Assembly (NCBI GenBank): GCA_028023455.1
Contig: JAQFVV010006220.1
Location: 8,041,852 to 8,105,851, forward strand
Length of the DNA stretch: 64,000 nt
Origin: Epiperipatus broadwayi
Taxonomy: Eukaryota; Onychophora; Udeonychophora; Euonychophora; Peripatidae
Direction: 5' to 3'
The translations under genes were made by a program, and so were the position numbers. Position 1 is the first letter of the stretch. Every line of letters starts with the position of its first letter. Of the stretch, positions 35,900 to 47,884 are shown one piece after another. The notes under the pieces were generated by a model. The model saw only the letters and a program-made list of their open reading frames with translations, was not told the origin of the DNA and made no database searches.

Positions 35900-37250
35900 T
35901 TTACTGATTAATTTTGGGTATTAATATTCTAATAATCAGTCATTCTCTAGTTAAAATTATAGTTTGCTTAACTCTAGTTATAAATTATAACTATTTATAT
36001 ATGTAACTTGTACATCATAGGAACTAGCCATGGAGATATTCTCAAAGCATATTTTAATGTTTTATTCGTAATTACCCCTCAAATATGCTTTGTCCTCCTT
36101 AGATTTATATATATTGAGACGCAGGTGATAATCTTAAACTAGGTTACTAATTAATTTAGTCCCTAAATAGTATATTTGAAATACTAAATTTGAAAACTGG
36201 GTTGTATAGATATGCAAATAGACGTTATCTATTTTTAAGGCATGCTAATATAATTTTACGTATTTGCGTTATATACATATAAGTTGCAGATTGTCCTTAC
36301 TAAGTATGCAATGTACAATTATCTGCTTGCTGCATGATTATTGATGAATTGCTGGCGGAGGTCACACTTATCCACTTAGTTCGGGTAAAGCACACTCTTT
36401 TAGAACTAGGGCACAAGGACCTAGATTATTCATAATTAATGCTTATCCGACTCCCTGAACTACTAATGTTCCTAATCGTAGCAAGTTGATCAGTTGTAGG
36501 GCAACGAGCCTTTGAGGCTGAAGCCCGTGAAAAATGACCCATTCGCACCTTCTAGCTTTATCAATATTTTTATGTGCCATAGAGTATATAGGTAAACCTA
36601 TAATAAACCAGTTTTCTCTCCCTTTATATTAAACGCTTATCTAGAGCCAGTGTATACCCCAATCTAGGTTAACACACTAACCTGCATATCTCTGAGCCTA
36701 ATTATATGCACAACTTAACTTTGTATAGATAGACACCATAGGAGAACTATTAAGTGAGTTATATAACTTTGGCTATAAAGTTCCATATGATTTAGCAGAC
36801 TACACAAGAGCTAGAAATTTGGCATATTATTTTATTGAACACTTATAATGAGATAACATGTAATATTAATCTCATTAGTTATGCAATGCCTGCGTGCATA
36901 ATCTCTCACGTTCTCATTATATAATTGTGTATATTTTGATTTACTATTTGTTATAGTTTTATTAAATTAATAATATTTAAAATTACAACACGTTTTCATA
37001 TCTTTATTGTCCATGAGTTCATTTTATCCAAACTCTAGATTTATTTGCACATATATTATATCTATATGTAGATCATTCTGTTAAATTTCATAATCAATCG
37101 TTGATATATTAATTAATCATTTAGTCATGTGTGTGTATATCTGACCAAATCAGTGTTAAATTGGTTAATTTATGGGTTTCTTGTTTTACCCTGAGTGACT
37201 GCCAGACCGTGGTTAAATTGAATATTTGTGTAAGTTGAGAAGTATCATCC
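35900..37250. other. low-homopolymer island, no gene identified
   Basis: The base texture changes here: A/T runs longer than five almost vanish and CpG-containing words appear (CTGGCGGAGG, TTCGGGTAAAG, GGGCAACGAGCC). No long open frame and no transposon domain was recognised. Similar texture recurs at 38.3-40.2, 43.9-44.6 and 57.1-59.75 kb. Confidence 0.4.
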
Positions 37251-37470
37251 ATAGGGTATTAGATCATTGAGCAGAGGTGAAAGGATTGAATGTTGGCCAG
37301 ATTCTGGATCCCAGCATCCAGATTCGATCAGCTTTAATGTATTTTGCCTGTGTTCTAGATTTTGTTACGTGGAGAACAATTCTTACCATTACAATATCAT
37401 ATAACATTAAAATACTAGCCACAAAACAAAATTTACTAAAATTCTCTGACTACCATGGATAGTTTCATCT
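37250..37470 (+). repeat. copy of a diverged repeat also present at 59.4-59.7 kb
   Basis: Around 37,345-37,372 TTTTGCCT, TTCTAGATTTTGTTACGTG matches TTTTGCCT, TGCTAGATCTTGTTACGTG near 59,593-59,621, with further matching words on both sides (GAGAAGT, GATTCGA, CAATATC). It ends with AAATAAATAAATGGAAATAA, like the short-repeat tail of a retroelement. Confidence 0.45.
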
Positions 37471-38470
37471 ATTAATAAATAGACAAATAAATAAATGGAA
37501 ATAAATCAAGATATATATAAAACTAAATGTAAAATCATTTAGTAAATTACACCCAAACAATATTCCGCAAATAAAATTCTTTGACAAATAATAATAATAA
37601 AACTATTTTCATGCACAAATAAGAAGACAATATCATACACTTTATGGCATCCCATTGAAACAGTAAGATTCGTATTCGAATCTTAAGTTTCACCTTTTTT
37701 CTATCGTCTCTCACTCACCGCTCTATCCTACCCAAATTTAAACTTTTTGGTATCGAATTGTGTGTGTAGCAATATTAAAAATGTATAGATATATGTAGAA
37801 TTCACCATAAACACGCACACATTTCGATCTCAAATTTAAGGCAATAAATGAAGATAAATAATATAATTTAGATTTCTTTTAGTTATATAAAAATATATAA
37901 TTTTAACTATTTATTTTGAATTGTAAAATCTGTTCTTTATTGCTTTGTTTAAATTTCATTTAATAATAATTTTAGAAATCTAATGTAATATTTAATTAAA
38001 AGTAAAAATAATCGTATGTTCCCTTTTTGTCTTTGAAATTTTAAAAAGAATCGGTCGGTAAGAGATAATAGATTAATTAAAAAGAAAAATTCCCTAAAAT
38101 ATAATTGCAAAAAATAAATTAAAAATCTAAACATAAACAATAGAATGGCAGTTTTCTCTAATTAGAATTAACAAAAATGCATTGATTATCCTCAGGGCAG
38201 ATTAAATGGAATCTAAAAATATACTAACAAAATGTAAAAGATAAGATATAAGAAAAGAAGCCATTTTTAGACTTTCTAGAGATTTTTTTCACTTTAACTT
38301 TAGCTCTGCTCTCGATCAATTGAGAGTCTCCAAAATATTAAATAAATTGTTCCTGCCACGGTATGATCGAGTAAAAGCGCCCAGACCATTCTCCACCCGG
38401 GAGATGGCCTATCGGATGCCAAACCTTCCATTGCCCTTCATAAATTCAACCACGAAGATCTGCTGCCTAA

Positions 38471-38590
38471 AATAATGAGAAAGCTGCTGCTGCTGTTAAA
38501 TTAAATGAACCACCTAAACACAGGAAAGAACTGCTAATCATGAACAATTTGCTACTAACCAATGGAATCGGAAAACTTCTCATAAAACAG
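38471..38590 (+). CDS. possible internal exon, unknown protein
   Basis: Forty open codons run from a TAA at 38,468 to a potential donor CAG|GTACCT at 38,590. The translation has an Ala/Lys start (NNEKAAAAVKL), then NEPPKHRKELLIMNNLLL and TNGIGKLLIKQ, a helix-rich basic segment. The acceptor side is poor (AATAATGAG), which is the main weakness. It lies in a low-homopolymer island with other protein-like segments on both strands. No family recognised. Confidence 0.2.
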
Positions 38591-39162
38591 GTACCTGTGT
38601 TCAAATTCTCTAGAGTACTCTACTAATATGCTATAGCTCATTCTTCATACTACTTATATAACTTATAAAATGTAAAATTATCATTTGTAAAACAAAAATT
38701 TAATAATTAATTTATTGTGTAAATTTCTCTAATAATCTAGCTTACCTCACTCTATCTTTCTTGGGTACATATTGCTAAAATCTACATTTTATCATATAAT
38801 TATCGCATGCTCATAATTTTCTAAGTTTAAATCTATGATCGCTTGAAACAGTGAATGCTTGTCAAATTTTCATTAATATTTATTTTCATAAATAACTTAA
38901 TTTTCATATAAATCGACACGCATTCAATGCTTCATTTATTGTAATACAGGGGTCTACTACTTCGCATATGGCTGGCGTATTAGTTGTAATAATCACTTAG
39001 TTTATATATGTTTTATATTTATTAAATATTAATAATTCCATAAAATTTGCATTTCTTTGAGAGTCGCTAACGTTCTTTATTAAATGTTGATAATGTAGGG
39101 CCGAGTTAGAAAATATATTTAAGTCTTGACAGGATTGTTTGTACATTATACATGTGCTATGT

Positions 39163-39378
39163 TTAGAGATGCGATGACCCATTACAAGCCGTGAATATTC
39201 CGGATTCTATAGGGTTGAAATTAACCCCAGTCGTCCTATACAAGCAGACATAATAAATGCTCCCGTAGGGCTTGACGACCGTCATGCAGCCAGCAGGCAA
39301 TTTCGGCACGAACCGCTTGTCCCTGGTTATGCTTATGTGACACCCTACTTCTTTGGGCAGATGGCAAACGCCAGCCCG
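39163..39378 (-). CDS. open segment with protein-like composition, unknown
   Basis: On the minus strand 71 codons are open from a TGA at 39,379 to TAA at 39,163. It includes AGVCHLPKEVGCHISITRDK, then RFVPKLPAGCMTVVKPYG and SIYYVCLYRTTGVNFNP. It uses a broad amino-acid range with five Cys, unlike AT-driven open frames. A second minus frame is also open for about 57 codons, so the choice of frame is uncertain. No ATG is near the start and the acceptor is weak. It may be a decayed exon or a coincidence of better GC content. Confidence 0.22.
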   Translation of the reverse strand, partial: RAGVCHLPKEVGCHISITRDKRFVPKLPAGCMTVVKPYGSIYYVCLYRTTGVNFNPIESGIFTACNGSSHL

Positions 39379-39726
39379 TCATTCTTATAAACTCAGTCAC
39401 AGCTTTGCAGTTTCAATATACTGCCATTCCATATCGCCTTTCTAGCGTACCACGTGTTTTCTTTAACTAACTTTATTATACTATATATCACTCCGTCCCT
39501 GCATTAGTGACATAACTCGCTCTCAAATAAATGTTTGCACCTAGTTATTAGTAAATATATCTTATAATTAAATAAATATATGTCCGCCACTACTACTTAT
39601 AAATTTTACTTTAGACTCTTGCATTGCAAAGGTATAAATCCCTCAAGGCATGCCTTAGAAATACTTGCTCGATAATTTTAGGTAGCTAGATTACATCATC
39701 AAATAAATGTTTTTTGTTTGTAAACA

Positions 39727-39850
39727 TTACAGTATCAGAAATACCACTACTGAAATCTTAAATATAAAATATGTCTAAATAAATAAATGTATTTCTTTAA
39801 TATATAATAGTATCGGAAAATCCCACTACTGAAACTTTAAATCTTAGCAA
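39727..39850. repeat. diverged tandem pair, about 80-bp period
   Basis: AGTATC(A/G)GAAA(T/A) plus CCACTACTGAAA occurs at about 39,731 and 39,809, each followed by TTAAATAT/C. Confidence 0.6.
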
Positions 39851-39966
39851 ATGATTTATCATTAAAATGTTTTAAATAAATAATTTCAAACTATGTCTGC
39901 AGTTACGTTTTATTTATTCGATACCCATTCTATATAATATTTCCTCAATTATGTAAATATGAATGT

Positions 39967-40194
39967 TTAATTAATATTAGTGTGATTATTGGCTAACTCG
40001 AAAATAAAATCATTAATCTCTTGCATATCCCTGACCATTGTGCCTAAAGAAATGTTTACTAATGTCGCATCAGATGTGTTGTTTCGTAGATTGTATTGTG
40101 GAACCGATAAACTATCTTCGAACTTAGTACTACGGGTGGCTTCGCTACCTAAATGGTGCTGCAATTCTGTGTGGTGGTCGAATTCTGCACTATC
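39967..40194 (-). CDS. possible terminal exon, unknown protein
   Basis: Seventy-five minus-strand codons run from just after a TAA (40,195) to a TAA at 39,967. They read DSAEFDHHTELQHHLGSEAT, then RSTKFEDSLSVPQYNLRNN and ISLGTMVRDMQEINDFIFEL. This is an acidic, Asn/Ser/Thr-rich, soluble-looking segment with mixed codon use. TGCAG directly before AATTCGACC could be the acceptor but lacks a pyrimidine tract. An AATAAA lies about 45 bases past the stop (plus 39,910-39,925), as in a 3' end. The opposite strand is also open over most of the length. No family recognised. Confidence 0.3.
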   Translation of the reverse strand, partial: DSAEFDHHTELQHHLGSEATRSTKFEDSLSVPQYNLRNNTSDATLVNISLGTMVRDMQEINDFIFELANNHTNIN

Positions 40195-40393
40195 TTAACG
40201 AGTCACACGTTTTCTGACTGTTACACCATGAAGCACCTATTTTCTCCTTAAAAATTTTCATTTCAAATACAATCTTAGAAATGATTTATATTCAAAAGTT
40301 TTTGTTTTTTATAGATACTTCCATATTTTTCCATTCTTTCTTATTTCATAAATAATTTCATTTAAATAAAGATACAATAAAAGACAAGTAACC

Positions 40394-40470
40394 CCCAATA
40401 TGCATTTTGTGCTGAACCAGCACTCATCAGTTGGGCCAGGTCATTATCCCTCAGATATATCTTTATTACA
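40394..40470 (+). repeat. single dispersed copy of the 440-bp array repeat
   Basis: CATTTTGTGCTGAACCAGCA, CTCATCAGTTGG, CCAGGTCATTATC and a following CAGATATAT match the centre of the array units at 13.1-15.9 kb. Only about 75 bp remain. Confidence 0.8.
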
Positions 40471-40479
40471 TAAAGAGTA

Positions 40480-42330
40480 TTTATATAGAGCAAATTGTCT
40501 CATTTTTATTTTCAAACATCAATTTACTCTACTTCCAACTTTTACATTATCAACTTTTTGATAAACACATAATGATTATTACTAATCATTTATTAAACTA
40601 GAGATTTTCTTTAGCACAGATATAAACTTTAATACAAGTTAAAAATTAATATATCTGATTTTCAGCACACACACATGGCTATTTATATTTCTCTTTCTCT
40701 CATGTGTAATATCTTTTTTATAGATACTTTGATATTTCTCCATTCTTCTTACAAATCTGTTCAAATAATCTAATATGATCATTAGACTTGGAAACATTTA
40801 CATTAAGACCTTATCTTGAATACAGATCAAGTAATTATGCAATAGAAAATCATAGTCAAGCAATACTTAAATCATCAATGGTGGTAGCGTGAAGAGTACT
40901 TAAACCACTTTAACACAATTTATTCTACCAGCTCAAAATTTAAAGCAGTATCATAAACTTCAATGTCTTTCTTCTATATAGTATTTCAATAGTAAAGATC
41001 ATCATTTCTCTGCTTAGTCATGTTTGCAAAAATCTAAAAAAAATATAACATTGTGGGCTATGTATGCACATTTTATATATCATGTTATAAATAATTTGTG
41101 TAGATTTTATCAAAAAAAAAAACATGGTGGTATAAGTCTTTTTTTTTTAAAAAAAAAAAAATTCTATATTGAAAGATAATATAGAAGACATTTATAATAA
41201 ATTTAATGGATTTAGATATGTATAATTTCAGATTTTATATTTCAACAATTATACAATTATTGTTATGCAAAACTATTTTTGTTTATTTATTATATTTTTA
41301 TTAAAATCATAAATTTTTAAATATTAATTTGTAAAAAAAATAGTAAGTATAATTAAAATTACTCCAAATTCAAATAACTAAAAAGAATTAAAACATCTTT
41401 ATTAGTAAAGATGTATGATTCTGAAGCAATTAAACAAGAGTTCTTTTAATATTAAAGATGTGTGGGATGTAATTAAAAATTGTGGTTAATAGGTACTATA
41501 TATTAGTTGCTATGTTTTTAGTCCTTTGCACTTGATAAGTCTGCTTTGTAAACCAATGGTTGTTACAGAGTTTATTTTCTTTGGCTAGTTCTGTTTAATT
41601 TTGAATTTAAAGTAATTTAATTATTTTTTTCACTAATTTAGCTTTAGGCTGTATCTATGAGCATGTGTATAAATTAATCAAATTCAGGTATTACTTTATT
41701 TTCATTTTCTTCTTTATCAATATTGCTATTAAAATATTTGAAAACAAATTATATCAAAAATTATATTTAATTCTAGGAAAAAAAGGGAGTTTGTCTGTCT
41801 AGGTCATGGATTCTTATTAAAAATCTGTTATGTAGAATGTCTATGCATATGTAGCATCAAATATTTTTCAAAGATAAAACTGCTGAAAAATATTTATTAC
41901 TATAATTAAAATTTATTTAAAAAAAGAAAAAATTTAATAAAGAAATTTTAATAAAATTTCTTTCTGAAATTAATCATTTATAAAATCATATATGTTGAAT
42001 GTTTCTTTCTCTCTATAATTCTTTGCAGTTACAATACTATCACTAAAATTTAATAACAGTACAGTGAAGCGTGAACTATGCTATATTTTGTTCACACACA
42101 CACAAATACCCCCAATTATATAAACGTATATAGCATATAATAGTTCATGTTTTGTTGACAAGCCTTGATTATAATACAATAAGTATTGTTTACTATACTG
42201 AAAGTGTAATTTTCAATATGCACATATATATATAACAGATGTTTTATGTGTATAGTATGCATATATAAAGATTATAATATAAACAAAATTTTAAAAAAAT
42301 AATATTAATAGAGAAAACACATTTACATAT
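40480..42330. other. AT-rich non-coding stretch
   Basis: No gene or mobile element recognised. Long A/T runs (41,110-41,160), a (CA) run near 42,091 and TA-rich patches. Confidence 0.55.
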
Positions 42331-42363
42331 GTATTTACAATATTGGGTAGGTGCTCAATTGTT

Positions 42364-42735
42364 TACAATTCTGTTTCATCACAATTATATAATTCTTCTG
42401 GACAATTTTTCTCTTCAATAATTTTTTAAAATTCTAATGAAAATGTAGTAGCAGCTTCATTAGAGGCAGTTGTACTATTACCAGTTATTTTAATATTTTT
42501 AACAACCATTCCCCATTTTCAGTGAATAGTTGGAATTGTATGATCCAGACTCTCAATTAAATTCTTTACAGAGACTTAAGGCTTTCTGATGCAATACAAG
42601 ACTGCCAACCATAATATTATTATGATTCACATCATTTAACCCTAGATTTAAGAATTTGTCCATTTTAACCAAAAATTTTTAGTTGTTTAAGGATAATCAA
42701 CAGTAGACTTTGCTGTTTTTTATCATTTCTGATCG
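42364..42735 (-). pseudogene. Tigger transposase relic (CENP-B HTH and first catalytic Asp)
   Basis: On the minus strand the CENP-B-type second helix-turn-helix reads MDKFLNLGLNDV, then NNIMVGSLVLHQKALSLC and KEFN (about 42,560-42,675). After a short gap comes NIKITGNSTTASNEAATTF (about 42,438-42,500), then KIIEEKNCPEELYNCDETEL (42,366-42,430). The NxDET box carries the first catalytic Asp of the DDE domain. Two stops (after KEFN and before KIIEE) and at least one shift break the frame, and sequence after DETEL is lost. Tigger transposases are about 500 residues; roughly 110 can be followed. Terminal repeats were not found. Confidence 0.8.
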
Positions 42736-42759
42736 AAGACTAATTTTTTTAAACATATG

Positions 42760-43880
42760 GTGATTTCTTACTTTTCCTTATTAAATCAATAATTTTTTTC
42801 CCTCATTTAATAAAAGTATTACATGACTTTTTTTTTGTATTTATTGCTCATCATACTACAATACATTTTACTAAAGATATAGTAAGTGCTATAAACAGTG
42901 TAAAATTTTTTTGAAAAAATGCAACGAAAAAATTCTGTATACATGTTTTTTAACTAGAATACTGAACTGCATTTAAATCACAAAAAAAAAAAAGGGATTT
43001 AATAAATTCATATTTAATATTTGAGAATGCTAAATTTAGAGAGAAAACAATGGCTCCCACCATACCGAGATTCTAAAGCTTAATAAGTTTGTGAACTTCA
43101 ATGTCTTTGGTATTTATTTACATTTTTTTTTTTAGTTAGCATATAATTGAAGTCATCTACTTTGATACAGCATATCACTATATATCCAACACAAAACATA
43201 AATTTATGTTTACTGATGAATCATAAATCTGGCAAGTAAAAAAATGACAACAACTATATTTCATTTGAGCTCAGAAGAAGTAAAATTAAAAGTATTAATG
43301 TCATCAGTTTCCTAAAAGTATTCTTATTAAATCATTATAATTCAAAATACCCCAACAGCCTGACTAACAAAACATTTTATAGAATGACATATTTAGCTTA
43401 AAAGATTTTTTGAAATATCAAAATGTTGGTTCACATTCTTTAATTTTTGATGAATATGAGCCAATACATTGATGGTATATAAATATTTATGCTTATATAC
43501 TGTACCGGTCGAAAACCACCACCCCCAATGTCAAATCGGATTCAAACTCAGCTTAACCAAAACCGAATTCAAACCCAACCCAACAGCTCAGATACAGAAA
43601 TCACCACATGCTATCCCAAGAACTACTCAACTTTGAGGACTAGAGACCCTTCATTGACACGAATATCTAATAATTAATTACTTTGAATACTTTTAAATCA
43701 AATCATATGTATGTTGTTCCAACACAGACAGCATATTAACATTTAAATAATTATAAAAGAATGATGAACTAAGAAACCAAGTATGTTATAAAATATTTAA
43801 TAATAATAATAATTTGTTTGGTTCAAGAAAATATAGATTGCATTAGTGATCTCTAGTCTTTAAAAGAATTTATAAATATA
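42760..43880. other. AT-rich stretch, no supported gene
   Basis: A 62-codon plus-strand open frame at 43,489-43,677 has low-complexity Asn/Gln/Thr/Pro sequence and no motif. The rest is A/T runs. Confidence 0.45.
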
Positions 43881-43884
43881 ATAG

Positions 43885-44075
43885 AATGCGGTCCTTATCA
43901 TATGCCAACCATATTCCAACATGGAGTTCTATGTCTATGCCCCCAACGAGAAATATAAGGGCAGATAAAGGTATTTATTAAGACGGAAATGGTATTCTAC
44001 TTTTATTACGGTGGAATTGAGATTTATTCCCACATTCGGAAATCTATTCCTGAAGAGCAAACTATTTCAACATAA
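43885..44075 (+). pseudogene. frameshifted coding-like segment, unknown
   Basis: Two overlapping plus frames join with a one-base shift near 43,957. The first, from a stop at 43,882, reads NAVLIICQPYSN and MEFYVYAPNEKYKG (ATG at 43,921, A at -3). The second, to TAA at 44,073, reads GQIKVFIKTEMVFYFYYGG and IEIYSHIRKSIPEE. Amino-acid composition is balanced and the junction residues overlap (YKG/GQ), which suggests a single ancestral frame broken by one deletion. Followed 200 bases later by another plus-strand open segment. No family recognised. Confidence 0.25.
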
Positions 44076-44282
44076 CTTTAATCTTATTTGAGAACTGATT
44101 TAAACGAAATATACTTGAGGATTGGTTCGACTTTAATTTAAATCACTCCATCACGAATTACGAGCACGACGTTTTCTGAAACAAGCAATGTACTGCGAAT
44201 TACAAGGCAGTGAGTAAAATTGAAAGATGATTGCTAGTCATGGCAAGTCCTATGCTTATTTGGCAGTCTTCCCCTTTGACTA

Positions 44283-44420
44283 ATGGACGGAAGAAGTATT
44301 TTCTTCCTCGAGAAATTTAAATGCGAAAATATGATCACCGACCAGCCTAACGGAGCGGAAGATGGCCCTACGTCAGCAACATTTGATGATGATGACTTGA
44401 TAGTCATCGTTGAAAAATAA
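44283..44420 (+). CDS. 45-codon small ORF with acidic tail
   Basis: ATG at 44,283 (A at -3, G at +4) opens MDGRSIFFLEKFKCEN, MITDQPNGAEDGPTSATF and DDDDLIVIVEK before TAA at 44,418. AATAAA overlaps the stop. Codon use is mixed, with GC-ending codons unusual for this region, and the end has four Asp followed by alternating hydrophobics. It could be a small protein, or a terminal exon if the reading frame enters upstream. An in-frame TGA sits two codons before the ATG, so an entering exon would need a splice site inside. Not recognised. Confidence 0.28.
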   Translation: MDGRSIFFLEKFKCENMITDQPNGAEDGPTSATFDDDDLIVIVEK

Positions 44421-44424
44421 AACC

Positions 44425-45840
44425 CATGTAGAATGCTCTACGTGATGACTTGACCAATTAATTAAAGTCAAACGAGCTTTATCGAACTATTTTGAAAACA
44501 TTTATAAACTATCTTAATTATCCTTAATATTCTGCCCTTCCTGAATATCAATTTAAAATAACAAAAATGGAATTAAAATCATTTAACCCTTTATCGACCC
44601 TTTTTGGCAATAAAAACATTTAAGGTTATATTCGAATAAATATATATTAGTAGAACAAGAAATCAATATTATAACATTTTGTGAGTATATAAACAATTGT
44701 AACTTAGTAGCTGGGGACATAGGTGAAAAATGAAGCTAATAGTTTATTATTTGCCAATTATCAAATAATAAACATGTAATATTTTCTTTGACTCGATGAT
44801 TAATAGAACTTTCAAATTTAGTTCTAATGAAATTACTATTGGAAATTAATGTTATATTATTTCGTGAGGCAAATGGAATCAACCATCACGAAAGATTATT
44901 CATATAATTTTTAAATACGACATTAATAAACACACCAACATATATATATTAAACGACGCCAGGTAAGAAAAGAAAAAGTTTAAAGACTAGAGATTGAAAG
45001 AATTACAATATAAATTTATATTAGCATTTTATAAAGATTTACATTAAATAATAAAGACTCTTAAATAGGAGGAGATAAAAAAATCGAACTCCAGAAATTT
45101 AACTTCATATTCCCCTTCCCTTCCTAAGTTACCCTCCAAGTTGTTGAAAACACCATTTTTGATTATTAGAATACATTTTAGTAGCTTTTCATGATGTTAG
45201 CAGAATATCGATCCGAAAAGGTTCGCACTCCAGTGATGATTTCTACTTTAGACCCAGATTCCTGATGTTCTCCCTCTATCATGATGAAATACAATTTTTA
45301 TACACACAGAGTTCACTCCTACTCTACAATCAAAACTCACTAGCCCCTTCTTTCTTTTCAGGCATATATATTGTCCAGATCCTTAGGCTCGCTCATTTTA
45401 TTATCAATTGTTGTTTTCCAATACATTCCTTCGGTAAGGCTTTCAAACTAATTATTGAATTCCTTTCCTAATTAGACTAATTTTTAAAATCTGAAATGAT
45501 TTTAATTAGAAATTGAATTCTTATCTTTTTTTAATTTATAAAACTTTACTGTTGTTTTTTTTGAGAATTTGAAAACCCATGGAAGGAATGTAGCTTTTAA
45601 TCGCAAAACTTTACAGATTATTTAAAAGTAAAAAAAAAACAAGTATTCCCGACGCAATGAAACTTTCGAAAATTATATATATTTAAATATTTACAAATAT
45701 ATACGCACAATCCACACAATTGTAATATATATAAATTCATGAATATTTTATCATGAATTTATTAAGAGAATTGCTCAATTTTAAACTGAAACTAATTGAT
45801 TTTAATACCCATTTGAAATAAATTATTCATTATGGAAATT
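44425..45840. other. mixed AT-rich stretch
   Basis: A good donor-like GTAAGA follows GACGCCAG at 44,963, but no open exon precedes it. Nothing else supported. Confidence 0.4.
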
Positions 45841-45849
45841 AGCGTGGAT

Positions 45850-45945
45850 TGAACGTATAAAGCCCCACTGCATCGGAAATTTAAGGTTAGTATTAGGGTA
45901 ACTAACATGAAGCTAGGATCGAACTCAGATCCGACTGCTTCAATA
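45850..45945 (-). repeat. SINE-like fragment with B box
   Basis: The minus strand reads GAAGCAGTCGGATCTGAGTT followed by CGATCCTAGC. AGTTCGATCC fits the pol III B box. GAAGCAG...GGATCTGAG is shared with the fragment at 56,790-56,870. The A-box side is replaced by a TA microsatellite. Confidence 0.4.
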
Positions 45946-45999
45946 CACACATACAAAAACATGTATATATATATATGAATTCATTAAATTGAAACTCAT

Positions 46000-47820
46000 G
46001 TATATTAGCACATTCTTAAAAAAAGTTTAATAAAAAAAAGTGCATGTTATGAATATTAAGTTAGAAGCTTGTAAAAATGTTTTTGTCATTAAAAAAATAA
46101 TAATTTAACTTATTTGAAGAGTTGTATATGACTCATAATATATATAAAATAATTTCTTAATAAAATTGTAATGTTCATTTACTATATAATAAAAAGAAAA
46201 TTTTATTGTTTTTTGTAAACAGGGCAAATGCAGGAGAGTATGTATATCTATATAGTCTCAATTATTTTGCATTAAAACAAAACTCTGTACATAAAAACAA
46301 AAAATTGAAATAACAGTATTGCTATACCACCAACTCCATTCCCAAGATGTTACTATTTTGGAAATTACAGCATATAGCAATTTGGAAGGAGACATAATTT
46401 CAGAAATATAATTCAGATATACAAACACAAAATACAAATGTTATTCATAATTTTTTCTACAAGTGTTACAAATTGCTAATACATCTTATCTTGAAATTAT
46501 ATAGTAATTAAACCACAAAGCATAAAAGATTATTTATTAAATAGATTTCCAAAGTTCAGTCAATACTTAAGCTTATCAGAATCATTAAGTTTCTACATTA
46601 ACCTAATTAGCAGCTTCAATACACTCAGTGTTATCTCCAGCTGCTATTGTGTTTTTTTCCAAATATTATGCAAAATACAGAAAGTAAAGGCAAAAATCTA
46701 GAATTATATAATTACTTATTAATATTGTTATAGATAAGTAAGAAAGTTCCCACAAGTAACAAAAATTAAGGTTAATTAAAAAGATAATTTAGAGATGTTA
46801 AAAACTTGTAATTATATATACATGATAAAAACAAATGAGTCTTGATTTGCTGGTAAACTTTACTATATTTTAACATATCATATTAAACTGCAAAGTAAAT
46901 AAGAATCCATATTCTGATAACAAAAAATATACAAAGAAACTCCTCATTCAGTACAAATTAATTCAACATGGTTTGCACAATTATAATTCGTAATTGATTA
47001 TAAAAAAAAAAAAGTCTTATGATCAAAAGCACATTTCATTTTTATAAGTTCATAAAATAAAATAAAACACATAAATTAAAAACATAATTGTCTTTTTCAG
47101 AATTATCTTATTGTATATTTATAAACCAGTATAAAAGAAACTTACAAGTTCATAAAATTAAAAAAAAATGCATAAATTAAAAACATAATGGTCTTTCTCA
47201 GAATTAACTTATTGCATATTTATAAAGAAGTTCAAAAAAAAACTACATTTATAATTTAAGTATAAAATTAGAAATTACCAAAGATGAAAAAAATATACAG
47301 CAACTATTCAAAAATACAATTCAATGCCTGAAACAACAATTGTAATTTATTTTTTAAATGTTAAAAAAAAAAAAAAGCATAATATAAATAAAAATTTAAT
47401 GAACTTTGATTACTAATGATGATTTCATTCCAAAACAATTTTTTCCAAAAAAAAACCCTCACTTCCTGTTCAGAGCATTTAATTTAAAAGTGAAAATCAT
47501 TAGCTATTTGAAAATCTAATAAAAAAGACAGCCTTAGTTATGATTAAAAAAAATACTCATTTTTAAACATGACTTCAAATTTGAATGCTTAAATTGCTAA
47601 TAGAAAAAAAAAATTGTCTATTTATTCATTATTTTTTTTATGTATAAAACTTTTGTTGATTTAATCTATATATTTAAGCATATAATACTTTACAATATTA
47701 ATATTCATATATTAATTAAATTTATTACACAACAACAATTAAATAAAAAAATTTATTATGACATAGAACCATGTTATTTATTGGAATAAATTAATAATGA
47801 AATTTTCTCTTTTAAATGCT
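46000..47820. other. AT-rich stretch with one direct repeat
   Basis: AAGTTCATAAAAT through TTGYATATTTATAAA recurs at 47,046-47,122 and 47,147-47,226 (period about 101). No gene supported. Confidence 0.55.
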
Positions 47821-47884
47821 TTATATACCTGGCCTGCCTGTATGTCCACAATTTTGAATTTCTCACAATGAAAAAACATCTGTT

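Noticed and set aside
39989-40198. 69-codon plus-strand open frame
   Set aside because: It lies opposite a better-composed minus-strand frame; only one is likely to be real and I kept the minus one at low confidence.
43489-43677. 62-codon open frame rich in Pro, Asn, Gln and Thr
   Set aside because: Low-complexity composition with internal near-repeats and no supporting splice or domain evidence.
45163-45471. About 100 open plus-strand codons with SRISIRKGSHSSDDFYF
   Set aside because: The first third looks protein-like, but the rest is hydrophobic AT-driven sequence and no splice or start signal fits.
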